Shown here one piece after another: positions 46,971-58,853 of a stretch of DNA of 64,000 bases. This stretch comes from Hevea brasiliensis. Lineage: Eukaryota; Streptophyta; Magnoliopsida; Malpighiales; Euphorbiaceae. The notes below the pieces were generated by a model. That model made no database searches. It saw nothing but the letters and a program-made list of their open reading frames with translations, and was not told where the DNA came from. The stretch lies in the NCBI RefSeq assembly GCF_030052815.1, contig NC_079495.1:54352773-54416772 (forward strand). Reading direction: 5' to 3'. The translations under genes and the position numbers were made by a program. Numbering within the stretch: the stretch's first letter is position 1; the number at the start of each line of letters is the position of its first letter.

Positions 46971-48146
46971 GATCCACTCATTCCTACATTTGCATTAAGT
47001 TGCCTGTGGAAAGGGGAATTTAAGTAGAGGAAATTGACCAAGACATTCTAGTCACTAAACCACTAGGCCATAGCATGGTGGTAAATAAAGTGTACCGAGA
47101 TTGCCCATTGAGGATTCAGGAGTATGAGTTCTCGACATACCTAATTAAATTACCCTTTCATGAGTTTGATGTAATCCTTGGGATGGATTGGTTATCACAT
47201 CATCAAGCAATAGTCGATTGTAGATTGAAGAAAATTACTTTAAAAACTCCTGAGAATGAAGAGATCATAGTTGTGGGTGAAAGGACAGATCTCCTGTCTA
47301 ATGTTATCTCAGCTACTGTTGCAAGGAGACTGATTAGGAAGGGTTGTGAAGCTTATTTGGCGCATGTTATTGATATAAGAAAGGCTGGGTCTAGTCTCTA
47401 TGACATTCCCACTGTATGTGACTTTCCTGATGTCTTCCCTGAGGAGTTGCCTAGTTTGCCACAAGAAAGGGAAGTAGAATTTGCAATTGAGGTAATACTG
47501 GGTATAGCGCCGATCTCGATTGCTCCTTATAGGATGACACCCACTAAATTGAAAGAGCTGAAAATCCAATTACAGGAGTTACTGGATAATGGTTTTATAT
47601 GCCCCTGTGTGTCACCGTGGGGAGCTCCAGTGTTATTTGTGAAGAAGAAGGATGGGACACTAAGATTGTGTATTGATTACTAGCAGTTGAACAAAGTGAC
47701 GGAGAAGAATAAGTACCCATTGCCCAGAATTGATGATCTGTTTGATCAATTGACTGGAGTAGGTGTATTTTATAAGATTGATCTCAGATCAGGGTACCAC
47801 CAGTTGAGGGTAAAGGATGTAGATGTGCCTAAAACTACATTCAGGGCCCAGTATAGGCACTATGAATTTCTGGTAATGCTGTTTGGGTTAATAAATGACC
47901 AGCAACTTTTATGGACCTTATGAACCGTATCTTCCATCCTTACTTGGATTGGTTTGTAGTAGTCTTTATTGATGACATACTGGTGTATTCCAAGAACAGA
48001 GAGGACCGTGATGAGCATTTAAGGATTGTTCTGCAGACTTTAAGGGAGAAGAAGCTGTATGCTAAGCTGTCCAAGTGTGAATTCAGGTTGAATGAGATTG
48101 CTTTCCTTGGACACATAGTATCAGCTGATGGGATGAGAGTGGATCC
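46971..48146 (+). pseudogene. protease end and reverse transcriptase of element G (truncated)
   Basis: Reading resumes THSYICIKLP after the solo LTR. The retropepsin motif ILGMDWLS, the linker ([17 protein letters not shown]) and RT motifs follow: [43 protein letters not shown] and [14 protein letters not shown] (catalytic FIDD intact). Breaks are a TAA near 47022, a TAG at about 47681 after CIDY and a 1-base deletion near 47897. The frame ends at RVDP where element E is inserted. Open blocks are 47075-47683, 47687-47923 and 47911-48146. Unlike F, the eight codons before VSPWGAP are present. Confidence 0.9.
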
Positions 48147-50259
48147 TGTTAGTAGTATGCCCCAGAGCATATCATTTAGTATGTATCTTATACATGTTTT
48201 ATTAATAAAAGGCATTTTCACTTTTCCATTTACATAATATATTTATGTGTAATAAAAAAGGTCCATTGATATTTTGTTAGAAATTTTATTCTTAAGTTGT
48301 TAAGAATATGAGTGACAGTATTTCTAGCACAAAGTATCATAAATTGGTTCACAATCGAGGATACTTCACAATAAGGACATGACTTATCCAGAAAGATTGT
48401 AATCATGTTTGTTCCCAATGTATTTATATGAGATATAAATAAGATAGAATGGTGAGTCTCATGCCATATAACAAACATGATAGGCACTTATGCATGATAA
48501 GTAGGCCAAACCAGTGACATTTATGGCAAGCACATGGAGTTTACTCTTATCAATGCATTGTCATAAATCATATAAGTGCATATAATCTTTAGACCTGAGA
48601 TAGCACAGTTGTCTTGTATATAGGTGGTTTGAGTTTGATACTACTTTCAGACTTATACTGTGTATGGGTATATGGGCATGTGTTGGCTCCTACTAGTTAT
48701 ATATGGAGGTAGGTGTTGATCAAGGTGGAATTGGTTACCCTAAGTAAATAGGGATAAAATCCTATGTTCATTTAATTGTTCTTGATGTTTCAAGTTCCTA
48801 GCCAGGACATATAGATTTAATCAGAAAAGAGTTTCTGATGAGAAAATCTTTTTAATCAAGAATTGGAATTGAAAGAGAACATAATATTCATAGCAAATGG
48901 AGTTTGAAATAAACCATGACTCCAGCTTGAATTGAGATTTTATAACAGAGAGATTATAGTGTATGGTAACATATGATTATAGGTTCATTTAAGGTAAACC
49001 TTATTACTAATTAGGTGGCCATGGCATGTTATGCTAGGTGTTAACCATGGTCTATGATGTGCATAAAATGATTTAGAGAAATCATTTATGGTAAGAAAGA
49101 GTTCTGATGATATTAAGAGTTGATATCATATCTCATTGCCAATTAGTGATGAGCCTAGTGAGTCACACACATACACAAGTAATCACCAAGTTAAATGTGA
49201 TTTAATTAATTAATTAAAGAGTTTAATTGATTAATTAAATAGGTTTGGTTTGCAATAAGATTGCAAAGTCCCTAGCATGACTTGAAACTAAATCTAGGTT
49301 ATTGGATGTATAGTATAAGTTAAATTTATATTTAAAGTGTTTAAATATGAATTTAATCATGAGAAATTAATTAATAAAGATTAATTAATTAATTTATATT
49401 TGATATAAATTGATTAGAATAGGAGAAATAATTATTTTTTGTTGAGAACTCAAAATTAAGACACAAGGGTAATTTGGTCATTTCACAGGCTGACATGTGG
49501 CACCATGAGACGGTGACACATGGCACTACACATAAGCTTGCCATTTGTCTTCCAATTATGTAAGATGATCAAAGTCAAGATTAAATCTAGCTTTGACACT
49601 TGGCATAATGTGATTGGGTCAAATTAAAATATGATGCAATCAGAAAATGACATGTGGCAAGGGTTTTAAGTGGTGACCTAGCTATAAAAGGAAAAGGATA
49701 AAAGAACAAAAAGCATTCTGATTTTTTATCAAAAGGTGCAACCAGCTCTCATCCCTCTTCCTTTCTTCTTCTCCATCTCTTATCAATTCAAAGAGAATTG
49801 CCAACATTCTCTTGAATTAAAATTGCTAGAAATCGTTTCTAGTGTCCAATATACATTTACAACCTCTCTAAAAGGCAAAACCTCAATTTTTAATTGATTA
49901 GAAAGGCTTGAGAAGCTGTTCAAGAGACTGCCATTGGTGATCTTGGTATGGACAAGCTAGAGAGACAACATTTAATGTCCTAGGTGCATCCCAAAGGTAC
50001 CAAACATGACTACAGTGCATCAAAAGGTTAGTGCACATGTTCTTGATTTAATCTAAGGTTCTAATGAATTAATCTGTTAATTCTAAAATCTTAAATGGCA
50101 AATGTAGATCCAAAAACATATTGAAAGTGTTTTAATATGCTATTGAACATTGAAATCAAATAGGTAAATAATGAATCTTGCATGATGCATGAGACCCTAG
50201 AAGAAAAATTTTTGAATTCAATGATCTAAACTAATATTTTTCATGCATCTGCTCCTTTA
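48147..50259 (+). mobile_element. LTR1 of element E
   Basis: It starts TGTTAGTAGTATGCC, matching LTR2 at 53390 and, antisense, 2877-3384. A classic TATA box TATAAAA (49683-49689) in CTATAAAAGG lies about 1.5 kb in, followed by a CT-rich leader. The end is set by comparison with 52491, just before the primer-binding site. Confidence 0.82.
49683..49689 (+). promoter_or_regulatory. Probable TATA box of LTR-E
   Basis: TATAAAA in GCTATAAAAGG is matched by TATATAA at the same place in LTR2 (58624-58630) and by ATTATATAAGAG in the internal copy (51906-51915). CT-rich sequence follows in all three. Confidence 0.6.
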
Positions 50260-50261
50260 AT

Positions 50262-50274
50262 TGGTATCAGAGCC
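50262..50274 (+). promoter_or_regulatory. Primer-binding site of E (initiator tRNA-Met)
   Basis: TGGTATCAGAGCC is a 13-base match to the usual plant iMet primer site, directly after LTR1. Confidence 0.88.
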
Positions 50275-50505
50275 ACTATATTTGCCATTTAGATTGTTTA
50301 TTATATGATTTAATTATGTGATTTGATCATAAGATGATTGATTCATTGCTGGTTGTAAAGAAATATGTGGCGGTACACATGATGGAGCCACCATAGGTGG
50401 CGGCATCAATGGCACCTCAATGTGGGCTTGGTTTTAAGGCCCATAATTAGGTCCATGACTAATTTAAGTGTTTAATTAGGAGTTTTAATCACACAATTAA
50501 ATTTT

Positions 50506-50645
50506 GATTCAAATCTGAATTTTTAAATTTGTTTGAATGTGATTCAAATCTGAATTTTTAAATTTATTTGAATGTGATTCAAATCTGAATTTTTAAATTT
50601 GTTTGAATGTGATTCAAATCTGAATTTTTAAATTTGTTTGAATCA
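50506..50645 (+). repeat. Four tandem copies of a 35-bp unit
   Basis: The unit starts GATTCAAATCTGAATTTTTA and ends TTGAATGT. Copies start at 50506, 50541, 50576 and 50611 with only one or two changes; a degenerate partial fifth copy follows at 50646. It lies in the non-coding interior of element E. Confidence 0.92.
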
Positions 50646-51430
50646 TATTCAAATTTGGATTTTTAAGCTGAATATGAGATATTCAATTTAATTTAAGTAT
50701 GTATATTTTATTTAATTGTTAAATAGTGATATTCATGATGGATGATCATGGACAATAAAAGACCAATGTGATTGGATTTATTTCTTTTATGTTTCTTTGG
50801 GTTGTAAATTAGTCAATTTATTTTAATTTATTTTAGTGGCATGTATTATAAAGGTTGTAATATTTTTTGGGTTGGAATTTCATTTATTTGGTTCTTGTAA
50901 ATTTTCCTTGGTATGCCAAGGATTACTATGTAATTGGATTGCAAGAAGATGAAGGAGGTCAAGAGCATTGGTGAGACTAGTGGGAGGAATTTAAGATCAA
51001 GTATTGATTATGTACTCCTGTAGCAACTCTTGTAATATGAATGAATGAAATGCACCTAGGAATGCCCTGATTCAATTCTTGGTGGCTCAGAATTGAATCC
51101 CTTAGAAAGTCCATGATCATACTATATTTTTTGTTTATCCATGAATGCATGAGATGTATGGGATTGTATGCAAGTATATGATATATGCATGCTAAATGGA
51201 TAATGTGCAAAGTGAGACCATAATAGTAACTAGGACGACCACAAAATCTTCCAAACAAATGATTAAGTTGGAAATCGTATAATTAAAGTAATTATAACAT
51301 GGGCCCTCCATTGAGGCAATTATTTTAAGAAATTTTAAATACTTGCACATGATGCAATTAATTTAAGAGATTTTCTTAAGAATAATTGTTAAGCAAGAGA
51401 TGTTGTAAATATGTAAATGGTTTGGTGGCC

Positions 51431-51642
51431 AATAATGGATGTGCTTAAGGACATTAAAATTATTTTCATATTTACTGGCTCAATGGGAACAACTTAACTA
51501 ATGCAAGATAAGTCAATAATGGATGTGCCTGAGATTTTGAGCATTAGGGGCTAGGTAAAGGATTGAACCTCACATAAGATGTGATGGGCAAGGAGTTGCT
51601 CACTTATAGTTTATTGTAATTCCAATAATGGATGTGCCTGAG
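51431..51642 (+). repeat. Three dispersed copies of AATAATGGATGTGC
   Basis: Copies are at 51431-51450, 51515-51533 and 51624-51642. The last two share the extension CTGAG. The spacing is irregular (84 and 109 bases). No function is evident. Confidence 0.75.
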
Positions 51643-52493
51643 GATGATCAATAAGACTATAAGAATTCAATCACCCACTAGAAATCCATTCAACTAGGAT
51701 TTTCGTTTTCTACTTTGGTAGTGTATGATTGATGGTGATACAAAGCACTCATAAAAGTGTGCTACTTGTCTTCAATTGATAGAAGATGACTTTTGATGTT
51801 TTAATCTTAGCTTGATAAGTGACTTAATGTGATTAAGACACCTAAAAGCTAGATTAAATAAGAAAGTGACATGTGGCACTCCAATGAATGTCTTTTGTCT
51901 TTTAATTATATAAGAGATAAAAAGAAGAATAATTAATTAAGAAAATTAACCTTCTTCTCCTCAAGTTGGACGGTAACTTTACTCTCTCTCCCTCTCTTCA
52001 TTTCTCCCAAAGATTCATCAAGAAAAGCTTTTTTTTTTTCTTGAATCAAAATTACTATAAAGTGTTTCTAGCCTTATACATACATAAGAACCTCACCAGC
52101 TAAAACCCCAAAGTTTATTGGTTGGCAAATCATTAAAAGGGATAATTGGGTGCTGCCATTAGTGAGCTTGGTGGAGCTTGTGGTGGACAAGCTAGAGGAA
52201 CTCCAATTGGTGTTCTTGAGACTTCCAAGGGAGTTAGAAGTTTGATTCTGCGCCCTAAGAGGTTAAAGTCCTCAAAGCCCTCTTTTAGTTAGGGTTTAAT
52301 TTGTTTAATTATTAAACAAGAATCCTTGATGGCAAATGAATGTCTAATGCATGTTAAAAGTGTGTTTTGGCATGCCTTTGAGCGTTAAAGGTTGGTTAGG
52401 ACCATAATGCACTTGATATGTTTGCATGAAACCCTAGAAAATTTTGAATTCCAACCTCTAAAACCCTAATTCATGCTTCCAAAGGCCTTCAAT

Positions 52494-52506
52494 TGGTATT
52501 AGAGCC
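52494..52506 (+). other. Second primer-binding-site-like copy in E
   Basis: TGGTATTAGAGCC differs by one C-to-T change from the site at 50262. It follows an LTR-like end, and both sites continue ACTATATTTGCCAT. Confidence 0.75.
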
Positions 52507-52609
52507 ACTATATTTGCCATTATGATTGTTTATAGGACTTAATTATGTGATTGGAAGTGGTTTGGATCAATTTGGATTTGATTCGGATTGGAGAAACCTT
52601 AAAAAAAAC

Positions 52610-52830
52610 TTACTGCCACAAAGAACATGGCTTGGGCATGTCCCAGGCCACGGTCTGTGTTCTGGGAATTGCTGAGCATAGCCCGTGCGTGTCGTGTGGC
52701 ACAGCCTGTGCTTTTGCGTGCCTAGGGGCGTGTCTCGTGACATGGCTCATGTAAATGCATGCCTCAGGCAGTGTAAACGGAGCTTCGGGCCATGTTATTT
52801 GGCTTAGGGGCATGTTTCTTTCTGTAGGGG
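52610..52830 (+). repeat. GC-rich degenerate repeat patch
   Basis: In an AT-rich setting this stretch is full of short variants of GGGGCGTGT, GGCATGT and GGCACAGCC. It has no counterpart in the matching first leader copy (50275-51026). Frames across it on both strands (52551-52754 plus, 52610-52813 minus) overlap and look like repeat translation, not genes. Confidence 0.55.
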
Positions 52831-53389
52831 CGTGTTTTTGGCTGATTTAGGGTTTTTATGCAATTGTTGCATAATTTGTGACCCAAAATCAAGCCTAGAC
52901 CTAATTGAATGGTTTGATTAGGATTTCCAATAATATAAATAAATTTTAAAAATTATTTTCATGAAAATTAAATTTGAGAAAAGTTCCTAAATTTAAAATT
53001 AATTTGAATGAGATTCAAATTGAGTTTTAAATTGAGTATGTGATATTCAATTTGATTTTGCATGTATATTTATGTTTAATTGTTAAACGTTAATATACAT
53101 GATGGATGATCATGGACAATAAAAGACCAATGTGTTTGGATTTAATTCTTTTACTTTTCTTTGGGATGTAATAAGTAATTTTATTCATAGAGGCATGTAT
53201 TATAAGAGTTATGTTGCATAGGATGTATTTTCATTTATTTAAGGACTCTTAAGTCCAATTTCTTGTAAATTCACCTTGGTATACTAAGGGTTACTTTGTA
53301 ATTGGATTGCCAGAAGGATAAGAAGATCAAGACCAGTGGGAGGAAGTCAAGATCAAGATGTTGATTAATGTACTTTTTCAGCAACTCTT

Positions 53390-54405
53390 TATTAGTAGTA
53401 TACCCTAGAGCATATCATTTAGTATGTATCTTGTACATGTTTTTATTAATAAAAGGCATTTTCACTTTTCCATTTACATAATATATTTATGTGTAATAGA
53501 AAAGGTCTATTGATATTTTGTTAGAAATTCTATTCTTAAGTTGTTAAGAATATAAGTGACAGTATTTCTAGCACAAAGTATCATAAATAGGTTCACAATC
53601 GAGAATACTTCACAATAAGGACATGACTTATCCAAAAAGATTGTATTCATGTTTATTCCCAAGTTATTTATATGAGATATAAATAAGATGGAATGGTGAG
53701 TCTCATGCCATATGACAAACATGATAGGCACTTATACATGATAAGTAGGTCGAACCAGTGACACTTATGACAAGCACATGGAGTTTACTCTTATTAATGT
53801 ATTATCATAAATTATATCAGTGCATATAATCTTTAGACCTGAGATAGCACAGTTATCTTGTATATAGGTGGTTTGAGTTTGATATTGCTTTCATACTTGT
53901 ACTGTGTATGGGTATATGGGCATGTGTTGGCTCCTACTAGTTATATATGGAGATAGGTGTTGATCAAGATGGAATCTGATCCTCTAAGTAAATAGGGATA
54001 AAATTCGATGTTCATTTAATTGTTCTTGATGTTTCAAGTTCCTGGTTAGGACAAATAGATTTAATCAGAAAAGAGTTTATGATGAGAAAATCTTTTAATC
54101 AAGAACTGGAATTAAAAGAGAACATAATATTCATAGCAAATGGGGTTTGACATAAACCATGACTCCAGCTTGAGTTAGAATTTTGTAACAGAGAGATTCT
54201 AGTGCATGGTAACATATGATTATAGGTTCACTTAAGGTAAACCTTATTACTAATTGGGTGGCCATGGCATGCTTTGCTAGGTGTTAACCATAGTTTATGA
54301 GGTGCATAAAATGATTTAGAGAAATCATTTATGGTAAGAAAGAGTTCTAATGATATTAAGAGTTGATATCATGTCTCATTACCAATTAGTGATGAGCCTT
54401 GTGAG
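53390..54405 (+). mobile_element. LTR2 of element E, first part
   Basis: It starts TATTAGTAGTATACC (TG has become TA) and aligns with LTR1. It is broken at 54405 by a solo LTR-B and resumes at 58104. The last five bases, GTGAG, are the left target duplication. Confidence 0.85.
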
Positions 54406-57400
54406 TGTAACACCCCTAAGTTCGGTAGTGCGTTCTACTGTTCTGGTGGCCAGTGTTATCCGGACAGCTAGGATGACTAGAACTACACTTCGTTATGAGT
54501 GAGGAGACATAAAATAATGAAATACAAGAAAAGAAAATACAAGAAAAACAAAGGAAAAATAATAGCAAAGAAATGTAGCCAAGTTAAGCGAGCCGAGAAC
54601 CCTAGCGATGGGTGACCGCACCGGGAAGTCACGGCGTGGACCGTTGACTAGCCCTAGACTGTGGGGAACCCTGGAAAATATTTATAGGACTTAAAGAGAC
54701 ATCAATTGAGGTATAAATATCATTAGAAATATCAAAGAAAAATTAAATTATTAGTACAAGGAAAAGTGAGAAATCGAAAAACAGACAAAACCCGGTGTTA
54801 CAGAAAAATCGGGAATGTAACCCGAACAGGGGCATTATAGTCATTTGACATCCTGAGTTGTCTTTTGACCTAAATGTCCATTAAAAATAAATAATATTAC
54901 ACTTGGAAAATATAATGAAAAATTAAATTGGTGGTACCTAAAGTAAATAGCAAAAATTATGGGTTTAATGTGGGATAAATGAAAGTTAAACTTATTATAT
55001 GATTTAATTTGAGTAAGTGGACCACTATAGAATAAATTAAGAACAAAATGGGCAGGTGTAAGTTCATTAAACAATCTGTAATTTCATTCTTCTCCAAGTC
55101 CTTCATCCATGCCGAAATGGAAAGGTGAAGAACCTCCATTGCCGTTTTGCATGAAGCTCCATTAACCTCCTCATTTCACCTCCAATCACCTAAGTGGCTT
55201 CATTAAGTTTTATCTCCACATCATAAGGAAGAGTTTGATACCAAAATCAAGAAGTTTAGTGAAGGTTTAGCAAGTCCCAACCATAGGTAAGTTTGTATTT
55301 TTGAATATTGCTTTGTTAAACTTTGTATACATGTTATGGGTGTTTGATTTGTGAAGAAAATTTTCAAGTTTGAGGAGTTATTGATATATCCAGTTTGGAC
55401 AGCCATGGGGTTGTATGTTAATGAAATATTCATACATATATTTGATGAGAATTTATGTTGAGTAGGGTGATTTAATGTCCTAGTAAGTTATTTCCATGTA
55501 TATGTGGTGATTGGGCATTTGAAATTGAAGTGAAGGAAGTTATGTGAAACTTTGGCAAGGTGGAGCAATTCGGCAGCCTTGGGACTCTTTAATGATTGTT
55601 TTAATTCATGAATATATTGGGTGAATTGTGACATTGAGGATTGATGAAAATGTATGTAAATTGGTTGTGGAAATTGTATGTAATAATGAGTAGTGTTTAT
55701 GTGAGTATATTGTTGTATTTGGACTTTATGAATTAGAGTTTTATTTTGTGTATTGAGGATGTTTGTATTCTGCCCAAAATGATTTTAATGTGAAGTGGTA
55801 AATGGTTTTGGTAATGTACCAAAACAGAATGGGGTTGAGAGGTGGATTTGTAGCAAGGTAAATGTGTAATGAATAGATGTTTAAGCAATGTAATTAAGGG
55901 CAGTGTGCATTTTAACCTATAAAACTAAATGTGTAACTCCAATTGGTATGAGACCAATTGGAGGTGAAACTAGGCACAAAATGTGCCAACTTTCATTGAG
56001 AAAGCATACCAAAATTCTGCTTGCAAGGTAGCATGAAAACTGACCAATTCGGATTAAGTGCAAATGAGGCCTGAAAATTGACCAATTGGGCAGCAGTTAG
56101 TGCTTAGGCCATAACTCACTCAAAACAGGTCCAATTGACCTGAAATTTTAACCATGAATAGTTAAGACCCATATCTACAAGTCCTATGAAGACACCAAAG
56201 CCCAGAAATGACCATAAGCAAGTCAAACAGCTTGCACAAGTTCGGGTCCAAAAACTGGCCGAACCAAAGTTGACCAAAATTGACCTAAAATGACCAAATT
56301 TGATGCAATTTGACCAGCAATAGTAAAATGACTATAACTTGGTCTACATAACTCAGAATGACCTAAAATTTTGCCCCGCGTTCCGTAAGACATAGATCTA
56401 CAAGTTTGTAGTTTTGACCGAAACCCGGAAACCGAGGGAACTAGGTCGTCCGGCTAGGTCAAACTAGTATCCCTAATCCAAAGAAGTTGCAATAAAATGC
56501 ACTAAACAAGGAAATGAAATTGGTAACATGTACCAACCCTAAAAGACTATCGAATGTGACATATTAGTAACACTAAAACCTAATTTACCTAGAACTCATC
56601 GAGGGTCGGTATATTAGGTGATTAAGCAAATAATAGCTTTCAGTGAATTACTTATCGAACATTATCGTTAGAGATAATTTAATTTAGTACTGAAACACTT
56701 CAAATTGTGTTTCTCAGTTAGTGAAGACTCAGGGAAAGGGAAGGAAACACTTAGTCCAGACCAGGAGACAGTTATCAAAGGTTTGTGCACAACAACTATT
56801 TCTTTTGAATTTTTCCATTGAAATGAATTATGACTATTTGTACATTATTGTTTTATATTATGGAAATGTGTTTGAATGGATATTTATTGCTTGAAAAGCA
56901 TTGTAAATGATTTGAAATTGTGAGAAATTATTTGAATGATATTGATGGATACTTATTGATTAAAAAGTATTGGAAATTGTTTGAAACCACAGCTATCATG
57001 TATATTGATTGTATTCCTCGCTAGCTTGTCTAGTGGGACGAATTGAATTCCCTCTCTGGCTGAAGTGTTGAGGTGTGTGCCTGTTGAGGATGAATTGGAT
57101 GAGTACTCATATTTTTGCTAGCTAGCTATGTTATTCCTCATTAGTCATCGACTTTTGGGACGAATTGAATACCTCATTAGCCATCGGCTTTTGGGACGAA
57201 TTGAACTTTGGAACATGATTAAGCTGTGTGTAATTTATTGATTTGTATTATGAGATTGTGAAATGGAGTTAAATCCTTATTGACATTCACTGTCTTTTGA
57301 AGTTAAATATGTTTTGATCTCTGAGATTTATTGTGATATTGTGTTAAATTCCTTCTGACACTAATTGTCTTGAATTTAACTATGATTTTACATATCCATC

Positions 57401-58098
57401 ATTTAAACGATTTATGAACTATGATTTAAGTTGTATTTGGTTAATGTTGTGCACCACTGAGACATTGTCTCAGCGATAGCTTTTTATTACTGTCGCAGGT
57501 AGACAGACAGATAAGGCAGCAGACTAGGCTGCTAGTACCTCCAGCGAGAGATTTTCGGGTATAACGAGTATACCAACATTTTGCATTTTGTACTGTAATG
57601 TATGACCACTGTATGGACATATTGTTTTTGGTTTTGAGCAGTTGTAAATTAAAATTGTACATTGAAGTTGTAAAGTAAATTATGAGATATTTTGACTTGT
57701 AAAAATTGTATATATTTCTTTTATCTTAGTCTTTGAAAAATCACTGTGGATTTGAGTTGAGAAAAATGTTGTGTTGAGAACATATTGAAGTTGAGATTTG
57801 GAAAAATATTGAAGTGCTTTTTACAGGTTTTCTAAAGAACTGTTTTATCTAAAATACAGATGGCACTCTGCCAAAATTTTTACAAAAAATTTCGAATGGT
57901 CCAAATGAGTTAGCCGTTTCACTTCAGTTCACAAAAGTTTTTAACACCTGTAAATAGTGCTCACCACTGTAAAAGAAGCAAGAAAAGTTTTTAAAATCCC
58001 TTGTAGTGTATTTAATGGGTTATCAGTAGACGGAGTTGGTAATTCATGAGGTATACTACGGGATCATGTTATGCCTTACGGAGGGGTAGGGTGTGACA
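54406..58098 (+). mobile_element. Solo LTR-B in LTR2 of E
   Basis: It is 3693 bp, TGTAACACCCCTA to GGGTGTGACA, with a perfect GTGAG duplication (54401-54405 and 58099-58103). It resembles F's 3' LTR along its length. Landmarks: GCGATGGGTGACC (54605-54617), donor-like ATAG|GTAAGT (GT at 55287), palindrome CTGAGACATTGTCTCAG (57457-57473) and TGTCGCAG|GT (AG ends 57498). Confidence 0.93.
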
Positions 58099-58103
58099 GT
58101 GAG

Positions 58104-58853
58104 TCACACACATACACAAGTAATCACCAACTTAAATATGATTTAATTAATTAATTAAAGAGTTTAATTGATTAATTAAATAGGTTTGGTTTGCAATTAG
58201 ATTGCAAAGTCCCTAGCATGGCTTGAAACTAAATATAGGTTATTGGATGTATAGTATAAGTTAAATTTATATTTAAAATATTTAAATATGAATTTAATTA
58301 ATGAGAAATTAATTAATAGAGATTAATTAATTAATTTATATTTCATACAAATTGATTAGAAGAAGAGAAATAATTATTTTGGGTTGAGAACTCAAAATTA
58401 AGACACAGGGGCATTTTGGTCATTTCACAGGGTGACATGTGGCACCATGAGATGGTGACACATGGCACTACACATAAGCTTGCCATATGTCTTTTAATCA
58501 TGTAAGATGATTAAAATCAAGAATAAATATAAGTTTGACACTTGGCATAATGTGATTGGGTCAATTAAACCTGGAGCTAATCAAAAGGTGACATGTGGCA
58601 AGGGTTTTAAGTGGTGACCTAGCTATATAAGTGTAAAGATGAAAGAGCAAAACACACAAGCTGCTCATTCCCTTTGTGCCGCCACCCTTGGCTGCCATTC
58701 CCTTCTCTTCTTCTTTTTCTCTCATCAATTCAAAGAGATTAGCAAACAAACTCTTAAATTAAAAATACTAGAAATTATTTCTAGTGTCCTGTTTACATTT
58801 GTAATCTCTTAAAAGGCAAAACTTGATTTTCTAATTCATAGAAAATAGCTTTA
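58104..58853 (+). mobile_element. LTR2 of element E, second part
   Basis: It continues from 54405 and matches LTR1 from about 49165. It includes TATATAA (58624-58630) and a CT-rich leader. It is broken at 58853 by an LTR-A copy; the rest lies right of the window. The last five bases, CTTTA, are the presumed target duplication. Confidence 0.85.

Larger units (their letters stand above)
38363..48146 (+). mobile_element. Element G: old Ty3/gypsy chromovirus, 5' part
   Basis: It comprises 5' LTR 38363-41507, primer-binding site, gag, protease (split by a solo LTR-B) and reverse transcriptase up to RVDP at 48146, where LTR-E element E is inserted. The rest lies beyond the window. It belongs to the same subfamily as D: both LTRs begin TGTAATGCCCTCACTTTAGG. 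Confidence 0.88.
50275..53389 (+). mobile_element. Internal region of element E, non-coding, partly duplicated
   Basis: No frame longer than about 90 codons occurs and none shows gag, protease, RT or integrase motifs. The stretch 50275-51026 and the stretch 52507-53388 are related: both contain GATGATCATGGACAATAAAA, both read GTAATTGGATTGC, and both end GCAACTCTT. Between them, 51720-52491 resembles the second half of LTR1, with a TATA-like site, a CT-rich leader and an end CCTTCA before a second primer-site copy at 52494. The piece 51027-51720 has no counterpart elsewhere in the window; it holds three copies of AATAATGGATGTGC. Confidence 0.7.
48147..58853 (+). mobile_element. Element E: LTR retroelement without visible coding capacity
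   Basis: LTR1 is 48147-50259, the internal region 50260-53389 and LTR2 53390 onward (split by a solo LTR-B, then cut at 58853 by LTR-A). LTR1 and LTR2 differ at about 16 of 340 bases by eye. The internal region has a full primer-binding site but no gag or pol motif in any frame. The internal region contains a second primer-site-like copy and a second leader copy. Its superfamily (Copia or gypsy) cannot be decided here; it resembles a LARD-type non-autonomous element. The left flank is GATCC; the right end is outside the window. Confidence 0.78.

Noticed and set aside
50506..50645. The 35-bp array as a CRISPR
   Set aside because: The copies are directly adjacent without unique spacers, in a plant retroelement.
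52551..52813. Overlapping open frames on both strands in the GC-rich patch as small genes
   Set aside because: They arise from degenerate repeats with few stops, have no domain and no counterpart in the sister leader copy.
48147..58853. Element E as a Copia element with degraded pol
   Set aside because: No reverse transcriptase, integrase or gag motif is visible in any frame, so I left the superfamily open.
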